Assembly: GCA_900555015.1 (NCBI GenBank)
Contig: USJL01000004.1
Location: 1-64,000 of the forward strand
Origin: an uncultured Oscillospiraceae bacterium
GTDB taxonomy: Bacteria > Bacillota > Clostridia > Oscillospirales > Acutalibacteraceae
Length of the DNA: 64,000 nt
Direction of reading: 5' to 3'
Below are positions 63,669-64,000 of this stretch, one piece after another (position 1 is the first letter of the stretch; the number at the start of each line of letters is the position of its first letter). A program made the position numbers and the translations under genes. Under the pieces are notes generated by a model, which was not told the origin of the DNA, ran no database searches, and was given only the letters and a program-made list of their open reading frames with translations.

Positions 63669-64000
63669 TTAACTCACCGACTTTCTTTTTAACATATGCC
63701 GTAATTAAGTCAGAAACACTGTTTACATCGTCGACTTTCACAACTTCAACAGGCGTATGCATATATTTAAGAGGAATAGAAAGCAACGAACATTTTATTC
63801 CGTTTTCGCAAACAGAAATAACATCTGCATTAGTTCCGGTTCTGCCGTTCATAATTTCCTGTTGAAAAGGAATGTTACACTCTAAAGCAACATTTTTTAA
63901 AACATTTGAATTTTCCCTATCTAAAATCGGTGAATAACCTATCATAACGCCTTTGCCGATTTCTCCACAATCTTCTTTATCACAACCGGGGGTATAACCG
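63661..64000 (-). CDS. M42 family metallo-aminopeptidase, cut by window edge
   Basis: The C-terminal 112 residues of a second M42 enzyme. The frame stays open to the window edge: upstream of an internal ATG at 63945 it reads GYTPGCDKEDCGEIGKGV and continues MIGYSPILDRENSN, so that Met is not the start. NGRTGTNADVISV and SIPLKYMHTPVEVVK are the conserved C-terminal metal/active-site region. Two adjacent M42 genes suggest a paralogue pair. Confidence 0.92.
   Translation of the reverse strand, partial: GYTPGCDKEDCGEIGKGVMIGYSPILDRENSNVLKNVALECNIPFQQEIMNGRTGTNADVISVCENGIKCSLLSIPLKYMHTPVEVVKVDDVNSVSDLITAYVKKKVGELNA

Noticed and set aside
63661..63945. A 94-residue protein starting at the ATG at 63945
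   Set aside because: The frame continues upstream to the window edge with typical M42 sequence, so this Met is internal and the gene is truncated by the window.

Overview
The window looks like chromosome from a low-GC, endospore-forming member of the Clostridia (Bacillota). The lineage is inferred from AT-rich DNA, a Gram-positive T-box leader, an AddAB exonuclease, a PASTA-type Ser/Thr kinase, and sporulation genes (spoIVA, a SPOCS/LysM protein, and a 27-codon spoVM that automated callers usually miss). A gut Oscillospiraceae/Ruminococcaceae-like relative is likely, but species cannot be fixed from the sequence. No rRNA, tRNA, CRISPR array, prophage or complete insertion element was seen. 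Nearly everything is core housekeeping in long minus-strand operons with very short gaps or overlaps.

Layout. 1-3149 (-): queA, tgt, yajC, a TIGR04086-type membrane protein and the start of one more gene. 3179-6106 (+): asd-dapA-dapB, the lysine/diaminopimelate branch, divergent from queA over a shared promoter. 6114-8447 (-): cysE-cysS under a cysteine T-box. 8451-12117 (-): recA-recX-rimO-pgsA. 12238-12532 (+): rpmB. 12570-13140: the only accessory-looking stretch, with small overlapping reading frames, a slippery heptamer and several hairpins. 13157-15420 (-): der-plsY and rpmF, preceded by a DUF177 gene. 16025-19077 (-): dacF-like carboxypeptidase, pgi and a small P-loop protein. 19110-22034: mtaB (+), a lipoprotein of the glycosyl-hydrolase-like GHL10 family (-) and a zinc-ribbon protein (+). 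22033-24969 (-): SPOCS/LysM protein and spoIVA.

25051-38235 (-) is a 16-gene, 13-kb operon: yicC, remA, gmk, rpoZ, priA, def, fmt, a YugP-type peptidase, rsmB, rlmN, prpC, prkC, rsgA, thiN, a 46-aa membrane protein and spoVM, closed by a strong terminator. The order prkC-rsgA-thiN-spoVM matches the classical Bacillus order apart from rpe, which is absent, and the inserted 46-aa gene. 38284-40836 (-): a class B penicillin-binding protein and a WYL regulator. 40843-49695 (-): the dnaG-rpoD operon continuing through DUF896, tmk, two acyltransferase-like genes, a DJ-1 protein, a 5-formyl-THF cyclo-ligase, mltG and a U32 (TrhP-like) gene. 49853-50728 (+): a membrane-anchored metallophosphoesterase. 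50727-51607 (-): rpmE and a YigZ/IMPACT protein. 51690-64000 (-): two M42 aminopeptidases (the first cut by the window edge), a GNAT protein, a methionine-gamma-lyase-like PLP enzyme, DUF2461, a phosphohexomutase and addB-addA.

The most notable results are the SpoVM gene and its 46-aa partner close to spoIVA; the small frameshift-prone locus at 12.7-13.0 kb; two places where an intrinsic-terminator-like hairpin carries the next gene's ribosome-binding site in its 3' arm; and a symmetric -10 element shared by asd and queA.
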